A stretch of DNA of 64,000 bases from Bulleidia sp. zg-1006 (GTDB lineage: Bacteria > Bacillota_I > Bacilli_A > Erysipelotrichales > Erysipelotrichaceae). The translations under genes and the position numbers were made by a program. Below are positions 44,494 to 53,587 of the stretch, in pieces. The notes under the pieces were generated by a model that had not been told where the DNA came from, made no database searches, and saw only the letters and a program-made list of their open reading frames with translations. The stretch is taken from NCBI RefSeq assembly GCF_016812035.1, contig NZ_CP069178.1:558001-622000 (forward strand), read 5' to 3'. Numbering within the stretch: position 1 is the first letter of the stretch; every line of letters begins with the position of its first letter.

Positions 44494-45423
44494 ATGAATA
44501 TCCTATTTTTTGGTACACCTGAATTCGCAAAAGAAATGTTAGAAACGCTCTATCAAGAAAAATATAATATTGTAGCCATTGTTTCCCAGCCCGATCATTT
44601 TCTTGGTCGTAAAAAAGTTTTAACACCAACCCCAACGCATCAGTTTGCTTTAGAACATAATATCCCCTGTTTACAACCTGAAAAATTAAAAGAGGCAGTA
44701 GAAGAAGTTCTATCCTATCAACCTGATTTTATTTTAACCTGTGCTTATGGACAATTTATTCCCCAGGCTATCCTCGATTATCCAAAATACAGTTGCTTAA
44801 ATATCCATCCATCCCAACTACCAAAATATCGTGGTGGAGCACCAATTCACCACGCTATTATGAATGGGGAAAAAGAAACGGCTGTTTCCTTAATGAAGAT
44901 GGTTAAGAAAATGGATGCAGGGGATATTTATGCCCAACGTGTGATTGAAGTAGGCGAAGATGAACGATTCTATGAATTAAACCAACGCTTAATTTCTATC
45001 GCAAAAGTTATCATTCGTGAAGACTTACCTTTGTATTTTGAAGGAAAATTAAAAGCTATTGTTCAAGAGGAAGATAAAGTCAGCTTAGGTCTTAATCTAA
45101 CGAAAGAAGAAGAGATGGTTCACTTTCAAACAGAAGCCATTCATCAACTGTATAATCACATCCGTGCCTTATACGATTGGCCAATTGCCTATGGCTTAAT
45201 TGATGGTAAACGCATTAAATTTATCACTTGTCGAAAAGAAGTTTGTGAACATACAAAAACAATCGGTGAAGTCGTTGGCTTAGAAGGAAAAGGGCTAAAG
45301 ATAGCTTGCCAAGGAGGCTATCTTGTTGTCTATGAATTACAACCAGAAGGAAAGAAAACAATGGACGCAAAATCATTTATGAATGGTTTTGGTCGTTCTT
45401 TAATTGGTCATTGTTTTGAATAG
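44494..45423 (+). CDS. fmt: Methionyl-tRNA formyltransferase
   Basis: 309 residues. The N-terminal [20 protein letters not shown], the catalytic part [20 protein letters not shown] with Asn-x-His, MDAGDIYAQ with the catalytic Asp, and the C-terminal OB-like domain (from about 205) are present. It formylates initiator Met-tRNA. AAGGGAG precedes ATG 44494; a TTG two codons earlier is less likely. The usual partner def is not adjacent; lepA follows after seven bases. Confidence 0.94.
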   Translation: MNILFFGTPEFAKEMLETLYQEKYNIVAIVSQPDHFLGRKKVLTPTPTHQFALEHNIPCLQPEKLKEAVEEVLSYQPDFILTCAYGQFIPQAILDYPKYSCLNIHPSQLPKYRGGAPIHHAIMNGEKETAVSLMKMVKKMDAGDIYAQRVIEVGEDERFYELNQRLISIAKVIIREDLPLYFEGKLKAIVQEEDKVSLGLNLTKEEEMVHFQTEAIHQLYNHIRALYDWPIAYGLIDGKRIKFITCRKEVCEHTKTIGEVVGLEGKGLKIACQGGYLVVYELQPEGKKTMDAKSFMNGFGRSLIGHCFE

Positions 45424-45430
45424 GAGTTAT

Positions 45431-47236
45431 ATGGATCAAAATAAAATTCGAAATTTTTGTATTATTGCCCATATTGATCATGGGAAAAGTACTTTAGCTG
45501 ATCGTATCTTAGAAATGACGGATACCGTTTCCCAAAGAGATATGAAATCCCGGCTACTAGATGATATGGAGTTGGAAAGAGAAAGAGGCATCACCATTAA
45601 GCTAAACGCTGTCCAATTGAAATATGAAGCTAAAAATGGGGAAGATTATATCTTTAACTTAATTGATACCCCAGGTCATGTTGATTTTAGTTATGAAGTA
45701 TCTCGCTCCCTAGCGGCTTGTGAAGGGGCTGTTTTGGTTGTGGATAGCACTCAAGGTGTTCAAGCCCAAACCCTAGCAAACACTTATCTAGCTTTAGATA
45801 ATGATTTAGAGATTCTTCCTGTCATCAATAAAGTTGATATGAATAACGCTGACCCTGATAAAACAAAGAAAGAAATTGAAGATATCATTGGTTTAGATTG
45901 TTCTAATGCTCCTTTAATTTCAGCACGTTCCGGTTTGAATGTTGACCAAGTTTTAGAACAAATTGTTGAACATATTCCAAGTCCCAAAGGAGAAAAGAAT
46001 AAACCACTACAAGCTCTAGTGTTTGATTCTTTCTATGATGCCTATCGAGGTGTTATCCCCTTAGTTCGCGTGCGAGAGGGGTCAATTAAAGTGGGCGATA
46101 AAATTCGCTTTATGGCAACCGGGGCGGAATATGAAGTCTTAGAATGCGGTATCCGTACCCCAAGAGAAGTAAAGGTCAACAAGTTGGAATGTGGTGATGT
46201 CGGTTGGATTACAGCTTCTATTAAATCGATTCAACATGTTCATGTGGGGGATACGATTACGCATATTAATCAACCGGCTGAAATGGCTTTAAGTGGTTAT
46301 CGAGTGATGAATCCAATGGTGTATTGTGGACTTTATCCAAGCGATGCGGATCGCTATGGTGACTTACAAGATGCTTTAGATAAATTACAACTCAATGATG
46401 CTTCACTTCGGTATGAGCCGGAAACTTCTCAAGCGTTAGGTTTTGGTTTCCGTTGTGGTTTCTTAGGATTACTTCACATGGATGTTGTCCAAGAACGCTT
46501 AGAAAGAGAATACAATTTGGATTTAATTGTGACTTCTCCCTCGGTTATTTATCAGGTTTATCAAACCGATGGCACCATGGTAGTGGTGGATAATCCAGCC
46601 CATATGCCTGAACCATCTAGGATTAGCCGCATTGAAGAACCCTATGTTTTAGCGAAGATTATGGTTCCAGATACTTATATTGGGGTGGTCATGGAACTAT
46701 GCCAAAATAAACGAGGTATTTATAAAACCATGGAAATCATTGATACCGGTAGAAATGAAATTCATTACGAATTACCACTATCAGAAATTATCTTCGATTT
46801 CTTTGATCGTTTAAAATCTTGTTCAAAAGGCTACGCTTCTTTGGATTATGAAATCATTGGTTATCGTGCGGAAGACTTAGTGAAAATGGATATTTTATTA
46901 AATCATGAAGCTGTGGATGCTTTATCGGTGATTGTTCATCGTCATTCAGCCTTTAATCGTGGAAATGCGATCGCAATCAAATTAAAGAAATTACTTCCTC
47001 AACAACAATTTGAAATACCAATTCAAGCAGCAATAGGTGGGAAAGTCATTGCTCGAACTAATATTAAGGCCTTACGTAAGAATGTCTTGGCGAAATGTTA
47101 TGGTGGGGATATTTCTCGTAAGAAGAAACTTCTTGAGAAACAAAAAGAAGGGAAAAAGAGAATGAAGGCAGTGGGATCAGTTGAAATACCACAAGAAGCT
47201 TTTATGGCTGTCTTATCCATGGATGATGACAAGTAA
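45431..47236 (+). CDS. lepA: Elongation factor 4
   Basis: 601 residues with EF-G-like domains. G1 is AHIDHGKST, the switch region has [10 protein letters not shown]3 DTPGHVDF and G4 NKVD; the LepA-specific C-terminal domain ends with [26 protein letters not shown] (seen near 545-570) and [17 protein letters not shown]. It back-translocates or helps assemble ribosomes. AGGAG precedes ATG 45431. The hemW start lies within its last codons. Confidence 0.96.
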   Translation: MDQNKIRNFCIIAHIDHGKSTLADRILEMTDTVSQRDMKSRLLDDMELERERGITIKLNAVQLKYEAKNGEDYIFNLIDTPGHVDFSYEVSRSLAACEGAVLVVDSTQGVQAQTLANTYLALDNDLEILPVINKVDMNNADPDKTKKEIEDIIGLDCSNAPLISARSGLNVDQVLEQIVEHIPSPKGEKNKPLQALVFDSFYDAYRGVIPLVRVREGSIKVGDKIRFMATGAEYEVLECGIRTPREVKVNKLECGDVGWITASIKSIQHVHVGDTITHINQPAEMALSGYRVMNPMVYCGLYPSDADRYGDLQDALDKLQLNDASLRYEPETSQALGFGFRCGFLGLLHMDVVQERLEREYNLDLIVTSPSVIYQVYQTDGTMVVVDNPAHMPEPSRISRIEEPYVLAKIMVPDTYIGVVMELCQNKRGIYKTMEIIDTGRNEIHYELPLSEIIFDFFDRLKSCSKGYASLDYEIIGYRAEDLVKMDILLNHEAVDALSVIVHRHSAFNRGNAIAIKLKKLLPQQQFEIPIQAAIGGKVIARTNIKALRKNVLAKCYGGDISRKKKLLEKQKEGKKRMKAVGSVEIPQEAFMAVLSMDDDK

Positions 47237-48317
47237 AGCTCTATATATTCATGTGCCGTTTTGTGCGCATATCTGTGCTTATTGTGATTTTGCTCATGTT
47301 GGTTACCAATCTTCTCTCGTTAATCAATGGTTAGAAGCCCTACAAACAGAAATAGCTTCAAGGACAATTCCTAAAGATTTAAAGACGCTTTATCTAGGTG
47401 GGGGAACACCGGTTAGTCTAAGGGAAGAGGAATTAAAAAAGTTATTAACTTTATTGGATCCCTATTGCCAAGGGGTTGAAGAATACACGATTGAAATCAA
47501 CCCTGAAGTGATGACTTTAGAAAAAGCTAAAATATGTGCTAAGCATGGAGTGAATCGGGCTTCAATTGGTTTTCAAAGCTCCAATGAAGTTTTATTAAAA
47601 TTGATGGGACGAAAACACAATTATGCAAAAGTGCAAGAAACGATTGCTTTTCTAAAAGAAGTTGGGATAACGAATTTCTCTTTGGATTTAATGTATTCTT
47701 TACCAAATCAAAGTATGGAATTGTTGCAACAATCCGTTCAAGACGCGCTTGCTTTAAAACCGACACATTTATCTCTTTACTCCTTGACGATTGAGCCAAA
47801 TACAGTTTTTGCTCGAAAAGGTTTGAAACCGGCTGAGGCAGAATTAGAAGCGGATATGTATGAATGGCTATGCGCTTATTTACCAAGCCAAGGCTACGAA
47901 CAATATGAAATTGCGAGCTTCGCGAAGAAAGGCTTTCCCTCAAAACACAATCAAGTCTATTGGCAATATGAAGATTTTATAGGCTTATCTTGTGGAGCAA
48001 GTGGAAAAGAAAATCATGAACGCTATGATAAACCAAGGAGCTTGAAAGCGTATCTAAAAAATCCATTAGCCAAAAAAAGTATTCCTTTATCCAAGGAAGA
48101 TGAAATGTTTGAATCAATTATGATGGGCTTGCGTTTAAGAAAAGGAATTCATCTACGTCATTGGCAAGATTGTTATAAGGAAAATCTACTAGAGTATTAT
48201 AAGGAAGCTGTTAAAAAACATGTCGATAATGGTAATCTTATCATGGAAGAGGCTTTTATCCATTGTACCAAGCAAGGATTTCCTGTTTTGCAGTCAATAT
48301 TAGTTGATTTTCTTTAG
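47223..48317 (+). CDS. hemW: Radical SAM heme chaperone HemW
   Basis: 364 residues. The radical SAM motif is Cys14-x3-Cys18-x2-Cys21 in [10 protein letters not shown], with LGGGTPVSL and the HemW C-terminal domain. HemW-type proteins bind heme and were long misnamed coproporphyrinogen oxidase; true HemN activity is not implied. It overlaps lepA by 14 bases; two ATG codons (47223 and 47226) are possible. lepA-hemW order is conserved, but the usual hrcA heat-shock operon does not follow. Confidence 0.92.
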   Translation: MMTSKALYIHVPFCAHICAYCDFAHVGYQSSLVNQWLEALQTEIASRTIPKDLKTLYLGGGTPVSLREEELKKLLTLLDPYCQGVEEYTIEINPEVMTLEKAKICAKHGVNRASIGFQSSNEVLLKLMGRKHNYAKVQETIAFLKEVGITNFSLDLMYSLPNQSMELLQQSVQDALALKPTHLSLYSLTIEPNTVFARKGLKPAEAELEADMYEWLCAYLPSQGYEQYEIASFAKKGFPSKHNQVYWQYEDFIGLSCGASGKENHERYDKPRSLKAYLKNPLAKKSIPLSKEDEMFESIMMGLRLRKGIHLRHWQDCYKENLLEYYKEAVKKHVDNGNLIMEEAFIHCTKQGFPVLQSILVDFL

Positions 48318-48332
48318 TCTTTAAGCTATTAT
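48304..48332 (+). promoter_or_regulatory. rpsO promoter
   Basis: TTGATT (48304-48309) and TATTAT (48327-48332) are spaced by 17 bases; the -35 lies inside the end of hemW. Confidence 0.75.
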
Positions 48333-48338
48333 GAATAA

Positions 48339-48413
48339 GCTTTTGGACTGGGTTTACTGATTCCTCAACGATAAACTCGGTTTAGAAGGAAAAGAAAGAA
48401 AGAGGAACATACA
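48339..48413 (+). promoter_or_regulatory. rpsO leader, candidate S15 control site
   Basis: ACTGGGTTTA (48347-48356) pairs with TAAACTCGGT (48372-48381) with two wobbles, forming a 10-bp hairpin upstream of the ribosome site. S15 often represses its own message through such leader hairpins; binding is not shown here. Confidence 0.5.
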
Positions 48414-48680
48414 ATGTTATCCAAAGAAAAGATTGCTGAAATCACAAAAGAATTCGGACATAAAGAAGGCGATACAGGTTCTGTTGAAGTTCAAGTGGCT
48501 TTGCTGACAAACCAAATCAACTCTTTAACAGAACACATGAAAGTGAATAAGAAGGACTATTCTTCAAACCGTGGTTTATTGAAGATGGTTGGTCGTCGTA
48601 AGAATATGTTGGAATACTTAAAGAAGAAGGATATTAATCGTTACCGCGATTTAGTTAAGGCTTTAGGTTTAAGAAAGTAA
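48414..48680 (+). CDS. rpsO: 30S ribosomal protein S15
   Basis: 88 residues: [20 protein letters not shown], then [21 protein letters not shown] and [19 protein letters not shown], the full S15 fold. It binds the central domain of 16S rRNA. AAAGAGG precedes the ATG. In many Bacillota pnp follows directly; here five other genes or domains intervene. Confidence 0.97.
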   Translation: MLSKEKIAEITKEFGHKEGDTGSVEVQVALLTNQINSLTEHMKVNKKDYSSNRGLLKMVGRRKNMLEYLKKKDINRYRDLVKALGLRK

Positions 48681-48688
48681 TGTAAAGG

Positions 48689-48717
48689 ACCGTAAACAAG
48701 TGTTTTACGGTTTTTTT
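48689..48717 (+). terminator. rpsO terminator
   Basis: ACCGTAAA pairs with TTTACGGT around a short loop, followed by seven Ts. Confidence 0.85.
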
Positions 48718-48745
48718 GTGCTTATGAATAGCCTATAATGAGAGT

Positions 48746-49447
48746 ATGAAGATGATTGAGTTAAAAGGGGTTAAAAAAACTTATATTATGGGTGAAGTTC
48801 AGATACCAGCCTTGGCTGGTGTTGACTTCTCAATTGATGAAGGACAAGTGGCCGCTATTGTTGGTAATAGCGGTGCTGGTAAGTCAACCATATTGAATAT
48901 TTTAGGTGGTATGGATTACGTCACATCAGGGGAAGTGTATATTCGTGGACAAGCCATTCACAAGATGAATGAAAAAGATTTAACCAATTATCGTCGTTTA
49001 CAAGTTGGTTTTGTTTTCCAGTTTTATAATCTGGTGGGAAATTTAACCGCTTTAGAAAACATTGAGTTAGCTTCGGAAATATCCAATCATCCTTTAAAGC
49101 CGGAAGAAATCTTAGATTTGGTTGGTTTAAAAGATCGCAAAGCCCATTTTCCTGCTCAATTATCCGGTGGTGAACAACAACGTGTTGCGATTGCCAGAGC
49201 GATTGTTAAAAATCCCGATTTATTGTTATGCGATGAACCAACGGGAGCCTTAGATGATAAAACAGGTAAACAAATTCTTCAATTGCTTCAAGATATGTCC
49301 CGACAATTTCATAAAACAGTGATTATCATTACTCATAATCAAGCTATTTGTCCAATGGCGGATGTCGTCATTCGTGTGAAAGATGGTTTAATTCAATCTT
49401 ATACAGAAAATAAACATCCATTAGCGGTGGAGGAAATTGAATGGTAA
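48746..49447 (+). CDS. ABC transporter ATP-binding protein (MacB/LolD type)
   Basis: 233 residues: Walker [10 protein letters not shown] (40-48), Q-loop [10 protein letters not shown], signature LSGGEQQR, Walker [13 protein letters not shown] and H-loop IIITHN. It pairs with the large FtsX-like permease that starts seven bases before its stop. TATAAT (48734-48739) lies six bases before the ATG and there is no Shine-Dalgarno sequence, so the message may be leaderless. Confidence 0.92.
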   Translation: MKMIELKGVKKTYIMGEVQIPALAGVDFSIDEGQVAAIVGNSGAGKSTILNILGGMDYVTSGEVYIRGQAIHKMNEKDLTNYRRLQVGFVFQFYNLVGNLTALENIELASEISNHPLKPEEILDLVGLKDRKAHFPAQLSGGEQQRVAIARAIVKNPDLLLCDEPTGALDDKTGKQILQLLQDMSRQFHKTVIIITHNQAICPMADVVIRVKDGLIQSYTENKHPLAVEEIEW

Positions 49448-52400
49448 AAGCCAAAACCTTTTGGAAATCATTAGGTCGCTTAATTCTCAAAACAAAAGGG
49501 CGCTACATCAACCTCGTTGCGATTGTGGCGATAGGGGTGGCTTTTTTCGTGGGAGTTTCTTCTTCGGCAGGAATTATGGCACATTCTGTTTCTTCTTATA
49601 ATCAAAGATACAAGCTAAAACAAGCGACCATTTATTCGAATTATGGCTTTGAACAAGAAGATGTCGATAAAATAGCGAAACAGGCAGAAATCAAGCAAAG
49701 TGAAGCTTCTTATTTCGAGGATGCCCAAGTACTAAGTAATCATGAAACAAGAATTACCCGTATTCATTCCTACAATCCTAAAAAGAGTATCAATCAATTT
49801 GAACTAGTCGAAGGTCGTATGCCAGAAAATAATCAGGAGGTACTTGCTGAAAAGGGTTCCAGTATTATGCCCGGTTTTAAACTAGGGGATGCTTTAAGAC
49901 TTGAAAAGAAAGATACTATTCTCAAGGTGAAACAATTCAAAGTGGTTGGTTTGGTGAAAACACCTTTATACCTCAATCAAATGAAAGAAAATTCTACTTT
50001 ACAAAATCAAAAAATCTCCACTTATCTTTATCTACAAGAAGACGGGTTTAAGAGTGACCGTTATCGCGAAGTAAATTTGATTTTTAAAGGGAATTTTGAT
50101 ACGAATGAATTCTCTAAGGATTACCAAAACCAATTGGATAAAATTCAAGAAACTTTAAAACCAAAACTAATGAAATTAGGTAAAGAGGAAGGAAACCGTG
50201 TTAAAGAGAGTGCTTTAAAAGACTATCAATCCGGTTTAGATACTTATCAAAAAGAAAAAATGAAATTCAAGGATAAGAAACAAGCCGTCAATCAAAAACT
50301 TAATGAAACGAAAGAAAAGTTAAAGAAGAGTGAAAAAGAGATTAATCAAGGCAAAGTTCAATTGGATAATGCCAAACATGACTTAATAAAACAAGAAGAG
50401 ACATTGAAACAGAAGGAAAAAGAAACGAAAGAAAAAATTCAAATTTCCTATCAAAAGCTTCAAGCTAAAAAATTTTTTTCAAGCAAACAACTTCAATCTT
50501 TATGCAAACAAAAAGAAACATTGCTCAAACAAAAAGAAGAGCTAATTAAACAAAAAGGACAAGTAGAACAAGTAAAACCAATCCTAAATCAATTGGAAGG
50601 CTTAGAACAATTGATTCATCTTATTTCCAGTGAACAAGCTATTTGGTCCAGCTATCCGGATGAAACAATTGTAGCGACGATTCCGACTATTCATAGTGAC
50701 CAATATGGTTTTGATACTCAACAAAATGTGGCGTCTTTAAAGGCTTATTTGGTACAACTTTTGCAACAAAAGCAACGTATTTTAAATGAATTAAAGTTTT
50801 TAAACGGGAATAAAGTTAGTGAAAAAAAGGCGGATTTAAAGCAGAAATTAAGTCAAATCGAACAAGGCTTAAAACAAATCGAGTCTGGTTTAGAACAAAT
50901 TAAAGAGGGTAGCCAAAAAATACAAACCGGCTTACAGACGTTAGAACAAGCTTTTAAAACCATCCAAGCAGAGAAAATAAAAGGCACTAGTCAATTCAAT
51001 TTGGCTCGAAAGAAATTAAATCAAGCTAAAAAGACCCTCCGGCAAAAAGAGGTACAGTGGAAGGATGGGCATGTGAAATTACAATCAGCTGAGAAGAAAT
51101 ACCAAGAAGTCCAGAAAGAAAGCCAAGAAAAATTAGTCGATGGAGAAAGAAAATTAAAAGAAGCGAAGTATAAATTAGTGGATGCCAAAAAAGAAATCAA
51201 TCGTTTGGAAGATGGAGAATGGATTTATGTGGATCGTTGCCGTCATTACGCTTCCATTACTTTTAGAAATACGGTTGACCAAATGAAAGCTATTGCGCGT
51301 ATTTTTCCAGTGTTTTTCATTCTTATAGCAATGCTAGTGTGTTTAACCACTATGACACGTCTAGTGGAAGAAGACCGTAGTGAATTAGGAACTTTCCGTG
51401 CTTTAGGCTATCAGCGTAAACGTTTATTCCAAAAATATGCTTGTTATTCATTATCGGCAACCGGATTGGGCTTAATCTTGGGCGTTTTAATTGGTATGGC
51501 CAGTTTCCCATTTATCATCTATGAAGCTTGGAAAATGATGTTTATTCTTCCAAAGATACAAATGGAAATTTCATGGTTATTTATCACTCGGACCGTTGTT
51601 GGTTTCTTTGTGGTGATGTATGGAACTACTTGGTTTGCGGTACAGCGTGATACGAAAGAAATGCCGGCCTCATTGATGCGACCAAAAGCGCCAAAAATTG
51701 GTAAAACCATCTTATTAGAAAGAATTCCATGTTTGTGGAAACGCCTTAGTTTCTTACATAAAGTTACCTTTCGTAATCTCATTCGCTATAAGAAACGCTT
51801 CTTTATGTCCATTATTGGTATTGCCGGCTGTTCTGCTTTAATGGTGATGGGTTTTGGTATTCGTGATTCCATTACTTCTTTAGTGAATCTTCAATTCAAA
51901 AAAATTCTTCATTATGATGGTGTTGTTGAGGCCAAGGATGACGTAAATACTTTAAAGTTAGACTTAGAAAAAGATTCGGATATTGCATACGTAAAAGAAG
52001 GTTTGTCTTTTAATACAAGTATTAGTTATAAAGGAAAAGAAAAAAGTGCTAGTCTTTATTCAGGATTACACTTAGAAACACTGTATCAATTAGAAGATTT
52101 GCATAGGCAGAAAATATCTTTTCAAGAAGATGGCTTGATTATCAGTGAAAAAGTAGCTCAACAGCTTGGAGCTCGTGAAGGGGATGTTGTTACTATTGAA
52201 AATGCGGTTGGGAAAAAGTTTGAAGTACCCATTCGTAAGATTGTGGTTTATTATGTGCAACATGGTATTTGGATGAATCCAGCTACTTATGAAAAGATTT
52301 TCCACGAAAAAGTAGTTGAAAATAGTGCCTTTGTGAAAGTGAAAAAGAATGTTTCAGTAGCGGATTTGGAGAAGAAGCTCTTGCAAAGAATGGATGTAAA

Positions 52401-52857
52401 AAAGATTGAATTCTTTCGTCCGCAAATTGAAAACTTTAACCAAATGATTTTAGGATTGGATGCGATAGTTTGGGTGTTGATTGCATCGTCAATGTTACTG
52501 GCGTTTGTGGTCTTACAAAATCTAATTAGTTTAAATATTTCTGAAAGAATAAGAGAAATTGCTACCTTAAAAGTACTGGGTTTTAGAAAGCGGGAGATAG
52601 AACGTTATGTCTTCCAAGAAAATATTTTATTAACTGCACTGGCTTCATTGGTTGGTTTACCAATTGGTATCTTATTGCATCGAGCTATTATGACAACCAT
52701 ACAGGTAGAAAATATTACCTTTCCAATTCAAATTCATTGGCTAAGCTTTGTGTATGCGTTCTTATGGACCGCTTTGTTTGGTCTTGTGGTAACCAGATGG
52801 ATGCGTAAATATATTCATCGTATTGATATGGTAGAAAGTTTAAAGAGTTTAGAATGA
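49441..52857 (+). CDS. FtsX-like permease with long extracellular coiled coil
   Basis: 1138 residues. One membrane segment near 20-40 leads to an extracellular region of about 580 residues; from about 255 to 600 it is extremely rich in Lys, Gln and Glu with heptad character, a coiled coil. The first FtsX core (three segments, about 620-740) contains DRSELGTFRALGYQRK; after a second extracellular domain a second core (about 1010-1138) contains IREIATLKVLGFRKREIE. It works with the upstream ATPase as a mechanotransmission-type ABC system. Cargo is unknown. Confidence 0.87.
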   Translation: MVKAKTFWKSLGRLILKTKGRYINLVAIVAIGVAFFVGVSSSAGIMAHSVSSYNQRYKLKQATIYSNYGFEQEDVDKIAKQAEIKQSEASYFEDAQVLSNHETRITRIHSYNPKKSINQFELVEGRMPENNQEVLAEKGSSIMPGFKLGDALRLEKKDTILKVKQFKVVGLVKTPLYLNQMKENSTLQNQKISTYLYLQEDGFKSDRYREVNLIFKGNFDTNEFSKDYQNQLDKIQETLKPKLMKLGKEEGNRVKESALKDYQSGLDTYQKEKMKFKDKKQAVNQKLNETKEKLKKSEKEINQGKVQLDNAKHDLIKQEETLKQKEKETKEKIQISYQKLQAKKFFSSKQLQSLCKQKETLLKQKEELIKQKGQVEQVKPILNQLEGLEQLIHLISSEQAIWSSYPDETIVATIPTIHSDQYGFDTQQNVASLKAYLVQLLQQKQRILNELKFLNGNKVSEKKADLKQKLSQIEQGLKQIESGLEQIKEGSQKIQTGLQTLEQAFKTIQAEKIKGTSQFNLARKKLNQAKKTLRQKEVQWKDGHVKLQSAEKKYQEVQKESQEKLVDGERKLKEAKYKLVDAKKEINRLEDGEWIYVDRCRHYASITFRNTVDQMKAIARIFPVFFILIAMLVCLTTMTRLVEEDRSELGTFRALGYQRKRLFQKYACYSLSATGLGLILGVLIGMASFPFIIYEAWKMMFILPKIQMEISWLFITRTVVGFFVVMYGTTWFAVQRDTKEMPASLMRPKAPKIGKTILLERIPCLWKRLSFLHKVTFRNLIRYKKRFFMSIIGIAGCSALMVMGFGIRDSITSLVNLQFKKILHYDGVVEAKDDVNTLKLDLEKDSDIAYVKEGLSFNTSISYKGKEKSASLYSGLHLETLYQLEDLHRQKISFQEDGLIISEKVAQQLGAREGDVVTIENAVGKKFEVPIRKIVVYYVQHGIWMNPATYEKIFHEKVVENSAFVKVKKNVSVADLEKKLLQRMDVKKIEFFRPQIENFNQMILGLDAIVWVLIASSMLLAFVVLQNLISLNISERIREIATLKVLGFRKREIERYVFQENILLTALASLVGLPIGILLHRAIMTTIQVENITFPIQIHWLSFVYAFLWTALFGLVVTRWMRKYIHRIDMVESLKSLE

Positions 52858-53492
52858 ATTATGTTTATATCTTAGAATGTGAGGATGGTAGCTTTTATAC
52901 CGGATGGACAAGGGATATTGAGAAGCGTTTTACTTCCCATTGTTTAGGAAAAGGTGCAAAATACACTCGAAGCCATCCACCAAAAAGAATTGTGTATTGC
53001 GAAATACTGTCCAGCAAACAAGATGCAATGTCCAGGGAATGGCACATCAAACGATTAAGTCACCAAGCAAAAGAAGAATTGGTGCAATCGTATCAAAGAA
53101 CAAACGAAAAGAGGAGGAAAAGTATGTCAAATTTAAAGTTTTACAAATGTGAAAATTGTGGAAAGATGATGGTTCAATTAAATTCTGAAGCAAGTGCTTG
53201 CCCAGCCGGAATGGTAGAACTAACCACCGCCAGCCAATCGGGAGCAGTTGAAAAACACCAGCCTGTTGTTACAGTGAATGGGAATCACTACAAAGTTCAG
53301 GTTGGTGAAGTAGCTCACGTTATGACTGAGGAACATTTGATTGAATCTATTGTTGTTGAATTTGTGAATGGATTTAGAGTATTTCATTTGGGCGTTGGTG
53401 CTAATCCGGAAGTTGAATTTGATAGTGAAGAAAAACCGGTAGCGGTATACGAGTATTGCAATTTACATGGTCTTTGGAAAGAGAGTTTATAA
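52854..53492 (+). CDS. GIY-YIG domain read in frame into a superoxide-reductase-like protein
   Basis: One open frame of 212 residues joins two families. Residues 1-90 are a UPF0213/YhbQ-like GIY-YIG domain (YVYILECEDGSFYTGWTRD). Residues 91-212 are a desulfoferrodoxin-like protein. Met91 (53124) has a strong GAGGAGG seven bases upstream, so a separate 122-residue product is likely; there is no stop between the two. In the second part His45, His65, His71, Cys112 and His115 (own numbering) match the superoxide-reducing iron site. The rubredoxin-like site has only Cys9, Cys12 and Cys26. It overlaps the FtsX gene by four bases. Confidence 0.82.
   Translation: MNYVYILECEDGSFYTGWTRDIEKRFTSHCLGKGAKYTRSHPPKRIVYCEILSSKQDAMSREWHIKRLSHQAKEELVQSYQRTNEKRRKSMSNLKFYKCENCGKMMVQLNSEASACPAGMVELTTASQSGAVEKHQPVVTVNGNHYKVQVGEVAHVMTEEHLIESIVVEFVNGFRVFHLGVGANPEVEFDSEEKPVAVYEYCNLHGLWKESL
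53124..53492 (+). CDS. Desulfoferrodoxin-family protein (internal start)
   Basis: 122 residues from the internal ATG with its own strong ribosome site. The iron-site ligands are spaced exactly as in class I superoxide reductases (20, 6 and 3 residues apart; EKH and CNLHGLW motifs). The first of the paired cysteines of the desulforedoxin domain is alanine (Ala25-Cys26), so the electron-entry iron site is probably lost or changed. It would reduce superoxide to peroxide in the cytoplasm, with electrons from another donor. Confidence 0.78.
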   Translation: MSNLKFYKCENCGKMMVQLNSEASACPAGMVELTTASQSGAVEKHQPVVTVNGNHYKVQVGEVAHVMTEEHLIESIVVEFVNGFRVFHLGVGANPEVEFDSEEKPVAVYEYCNLHGLWKESL

Positions 53493-53495
53493 GAG

Positions 53496-53521
53496 AATGT
53501 GTGCTTCGGCACACATTTTTT
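53496..53521 (+). terminator. Terminator after the superoxide-reductase-like gene
   Basis: AATGTGTGC and GCACACATT pair around a TTCG tetraloop, followed by Ts. Confidence 0.9.
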
Positions 53522-53587
53522 ATGGAAAGAATGAAAAAACAGCTATGGTTTGTGGTACTATTACTATAATTGAAAAGTGGAGAAAAG

